Source of the DNA: Desulfofustis sp.
Lineage (GTDB): Bacteria; Desulfobacterota; Desulfobulbia; Desulfobulbales; Desulfocapsaceae
Assembly: GCA_029287755.1 (NCBI GenBank)
Contig: JARFQM010000179.1
Span: 1-6,755, forward strand
DNA: 6,755 bases
Reading direction: 5' to 3'
A model generated the notes under the pieces. That model saw nothing but the letters and a program-made list of their open reading frames with translations. It searched no databases and was not told where the DNA came from. A program made the position numbers and the translations under genes. This document shows, piece by piece, positions 5,063 through 6,755 of this stretch. The number at the start of each line of letters is the position of its first letter. Position 1 is the first letter of the stretch.

Positions 5063-6340
5063 ATGGAAACGCTTAAAAAACTGTTCAGACCATTTTCCGT
5101 CGTCCCGCTGGCCGGCTGGTTTCTCGGAGTGTTCTCCGCGGTTCTGATGGAATATTATCTGGGGAATCTGATCTCCTACTACCTGTACCTGCCCAAGATA
5201 CCGGTGCTCTTCGGCACCCTGTTCATGCTGAAGAATCCGCTGCTGATTCCCAGTGCCCTGGCCTACGACTTCATCGTCTATATCGTGCCGGTGTTTCTGG
5301 TTGCCAGGCTGTTCGCCCCGCTGACCAACCAGCTCGCAGCCCGGCTCGAGAAGATGCCGCTGTGGCTTGCCACCCTGCTCCACCTGGCTGCCTTCTATGG
5401 AATTCTGCACCTGTGGGCCGGTATCAACGATTATCGGGTACTGGTGGTGAAACTGACCATGATCTCCATCATCCTCACCCTGAGCCTCAACGTCATCAAT
5501 GGGTACCAGGGCGAGTTCTCCTGCTCGCATCCCGGCTTCATGGCCCTGGGCGCCTATGCGTCCTCAACGCTGACGCTGCTGCTGTTTGCCAACGACAAGA
5601 TGTTTGGCGAACCGCTCCTGAACCCGGCCCTGGGTCCCTGGCTGTTCCCGCTGATATTGATTGTCGGCGGCGGCGTCGCGGCCCTGGGTTCTCTGATCGT
5701 GGCCATTCCATCGTTTAGAACCAGGGGCGACTATCTCGCCATTATTTCTCTTGCCTTCCTGTTCATGGTCAAAAGCGCCATCGAGAACATGGAAATCATC
5801 GGCGGCCCCAGAGGAATGAGCTCGCAGCCCAACTACGCTTCGCTGACCGTGGTGTTTGTCTGGATGGCGCTGTGCATCTGGATCGTCCACAACTTTACCA
5901 CCTCCGTCCTGGGCAAGGCCCTGAACGCGGTGCGCGACAACGAGCCGGCGGCCAATTCGATGACGGTCAACACCCGCAAAACCAAGATGACCGCCTTCAT
6001 GTTCGGCGCCTTCTGGGCCGGCGTGGCCGGCGGCCTGTTCGCCCATGTGCTGCGCTACGTGAATCCCGGCACCTTCGGCCTCAACAAGCTGGCCGAGATT
6101 CTGGCCATGGTCTATTTCGGCGGCCTCAATTCGATCTACGGCTCCATCATCGGGGCGGTCAGCATCAGCATGCTGAGCGAAGCCCTGCGTCCACTGGAAC
6201 TGTTCAAATGGATCATCATTCCGCTGATCCTGATCCTGGTCATGATCTTCAGACCCCACGGCCTGATTTCCTTCACCGAGCTCAACGTCAAGGAACTCAT
6301 GCGCCCCCGCGACCAAGAACGTGCTGGAGGAGTTGAATAA
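5063..6340 (+). CDS. livM: LivM-type ABC transporter permease with N-terminal membrane extension
   Basis: This 425-residue inner-membrane permease partners the LivH-type protein. The core starts near residue 125. It carries LSLNVINGYQGEFSCSHPGF (140-159) running into MALGAY (160-165), RTRGDYLAIISLAF (219-232), IGGPRGM (246-252), the ATPase-coupling loop around GKALNAVRDNEPAANSMTVN (284-303), YFGGLNSIYGSIIGA (351-365) and FRPHGL (396-401). Many LivM-type permeases are only about 300-350 residues. Here residues 1-124 form an extension with roughly three hydrophobic segments (about 12-29, 67-84, 99-118). E. coli LivM is similarly long, so the extension has precedent. The motif usually written GQxSLGHxxF reads GEFSCSHPGF here, with Cys154 and Ser155 in place of the common residues. 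The ribosome site is weak (AGGA, 8 bases before ATG). Its stop overlaps the next ATG by one base (TAATG), suggesting coupled translation. Confidence 0.94.
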   Translation: METLKKLFRPFSVVPLAGWFLGVFSAVLMEYYLGNLISYYLYLPKIPVLFGTLFMLKNPLLIPSALAYDFIVYIVPVFLVARLFAPLTNQLAARLEKMPLWLATLLHLAAFYGILHLWAGINDYRVLVVKLTMISIILTLSLNVINGYQGEFSCSHPGFMALGAYASSTLTLLLFANDKMFGEPLLNPALGPWLFPLILIVGGGVAALGSLIVAIPSFRTRGDYLAIISLAFLFMVKSAIENMEIIGGPRGMSSQPNYASLTVVFVWMALCIWIVHNFTTSVLGKALNAVRDNEPAANSMTVNTRKTKMTAFMFGAFWAGVAGGLFAHVLRYVNPGTFGLNKLAEILAMVYFGGLNSIYGSIIGAVSISMLSEALRPLELFKWIIIPLILILVMIFRPHGLISFTELNVKELMRPRDQERAGGVE

Positions 6341-6755
6341 TGGCGCCACTGCTCAACGTTAGAAATATGACCCACTTTTTCGGGGGCTTACGTGCGGTAT
6401 CTGATTTCAACCTGACCATCGAGCCGGGTGAGATCAAAGGCTTGATCGGCCCCAACGGGGCCGGCAAGACGACGGTGTTCAACCTGATCACCGGGGTCTA
6501 TGCCCCCACCGAGGGCATCGTCGAGCTTGAAGGGGAAAACATAAAAGGAGTGGAGACCCATCGGATTGCCGCCCGGGGACTCGGCCGGACCTTTCAGAAC
6601 CTGGCCCTGTGGCGCCATATGAACGTACTCGATCACATTCGCCTGGCCCATTACTCTCAGCTCACCTATGGGCTGTTCGGGGCCTTTTTCGGCACCCCCA
6701 AAAGCCGGAAGCAAGAAAGGGAGGTCAGGGAAAATTCCTATAAACTGCTCGAGCT
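6340..6755 (+). CDS. livG: LivG-type ABC transporter ATP-binding protein, 3' end cut by the window
   Basis: The first 138 codons of a cytoplasmic ATPase that powers the importer are visible; full-length LivG proteins are about 255 residues. The Walker A motif is GPNGAGKT (37-44). The Q-loop glutamine is Gln86 in GRTFQNLALW (82-91), a characteristic LivG sequence. After it comes the longer insert typical of LivG rather than LivF (about 100-135, rich in aromatic then charged residues). The ABC signature, Walker B and H-loop lie beyond the window. The ATG overlaps the LivM stop by one base, and GGAGG lies inside the end of the LivM gene, 9 bases before it. A LivF-type ATPase gene is expected next. 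Confidence 0.95.
   Translation, partial: MAPLLNVRNMTHFFGGLRAVSDFNLTIEPGEIKGLIGPNGAGKTTVFNLITGVYAPTEGIVELEGENIKGVETHRIAARGLGRTFQNLALWRHMNVLDHIRLAHYSQLTYGLFGAFFGTPKSRKQEREVRENSYKLLE

Noticed and set aside
4084..5076. Plus-strand 330-codon frame overlapping the LivH-type gene
   Set aside because: It is an out-of-frame reading of the permease gene, with an Arg/His/Pro-rich translation, no membrane segments and no ribosome site. The LivH frame has family motifs throughout.
5564..6349. Minus-strand 261-codon frame opposite the LivM-type gene
   Set aside because: It is antisense shadow, rich in Asp, Gln, His and Gly, and lies entirely opposite a well-supported permease.

Overview
This window looks like ordinary chromosomal DNA from a Gram-negative bacterium, most likely a deltaproteobacterium of the Desulfuromonas/Geobacter type. 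That placement is inference. It rests on a moderately GC-rich composition, on a very small two-helix membrane protein of a kind I associate with that group, and on a rubrerythrin-like ferritin-fold protein typical of anaerobes. No database search was possible.

Left half (about 1-2345, all on the minus strand). Read in the direction of transcription, a single-domain CinA/MoCF-type molybdopterin-binding-fold protein is followed by a serine carboxylesterase of the phospholipase/carboxylesterase family. Next come a rubrerythrin-like diiron ferritin-family protein and a small two-helix membrane protein at the window edge. Gaps are about 50, 56 and 99 bases, so the four may share a transcript. Their activities do not form a recognised pathway.

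Divergent intergenic region (2346-2718). It holds a 9-bp-arm inverted repeat near the minus-strand promoter candidate, a second 7-bp-arm inverted repeat, and a good sigma-70-like promoter (TTGACA, 16 bases, TATTTT) facing right.

Right half (2719-6755, plus strand). This is a branched-chain-amino-acid-type (HAAT/Liv) ABC importer: a periplasmic binding protein with a signal peptide, a LivH-type permease, a LivM-type permease with a long N-terminal membrane extension, and the first 138 codons of a LivG-type ATPase cut by the window end. The binding protein is separated from the permeases by a strong intrinsic terminator and then a second long imperfect hairpin. This fits the usual pattern of making much more binding protein than membrane complex. 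The LivM stop and LivG start overlap as TAATG. A LivF-type second ATPase would be expected just beyond the window. The substrate cannot be told from sequence; branched-chain amino acids are the default guess.

I found no mobile element, CRISPR array, tRNA or rRNA, and no convincing previously undescribed system. The most interesting signals are the regulatory-looking hairpins and inverted repeats, plus a few protein-level oddities.
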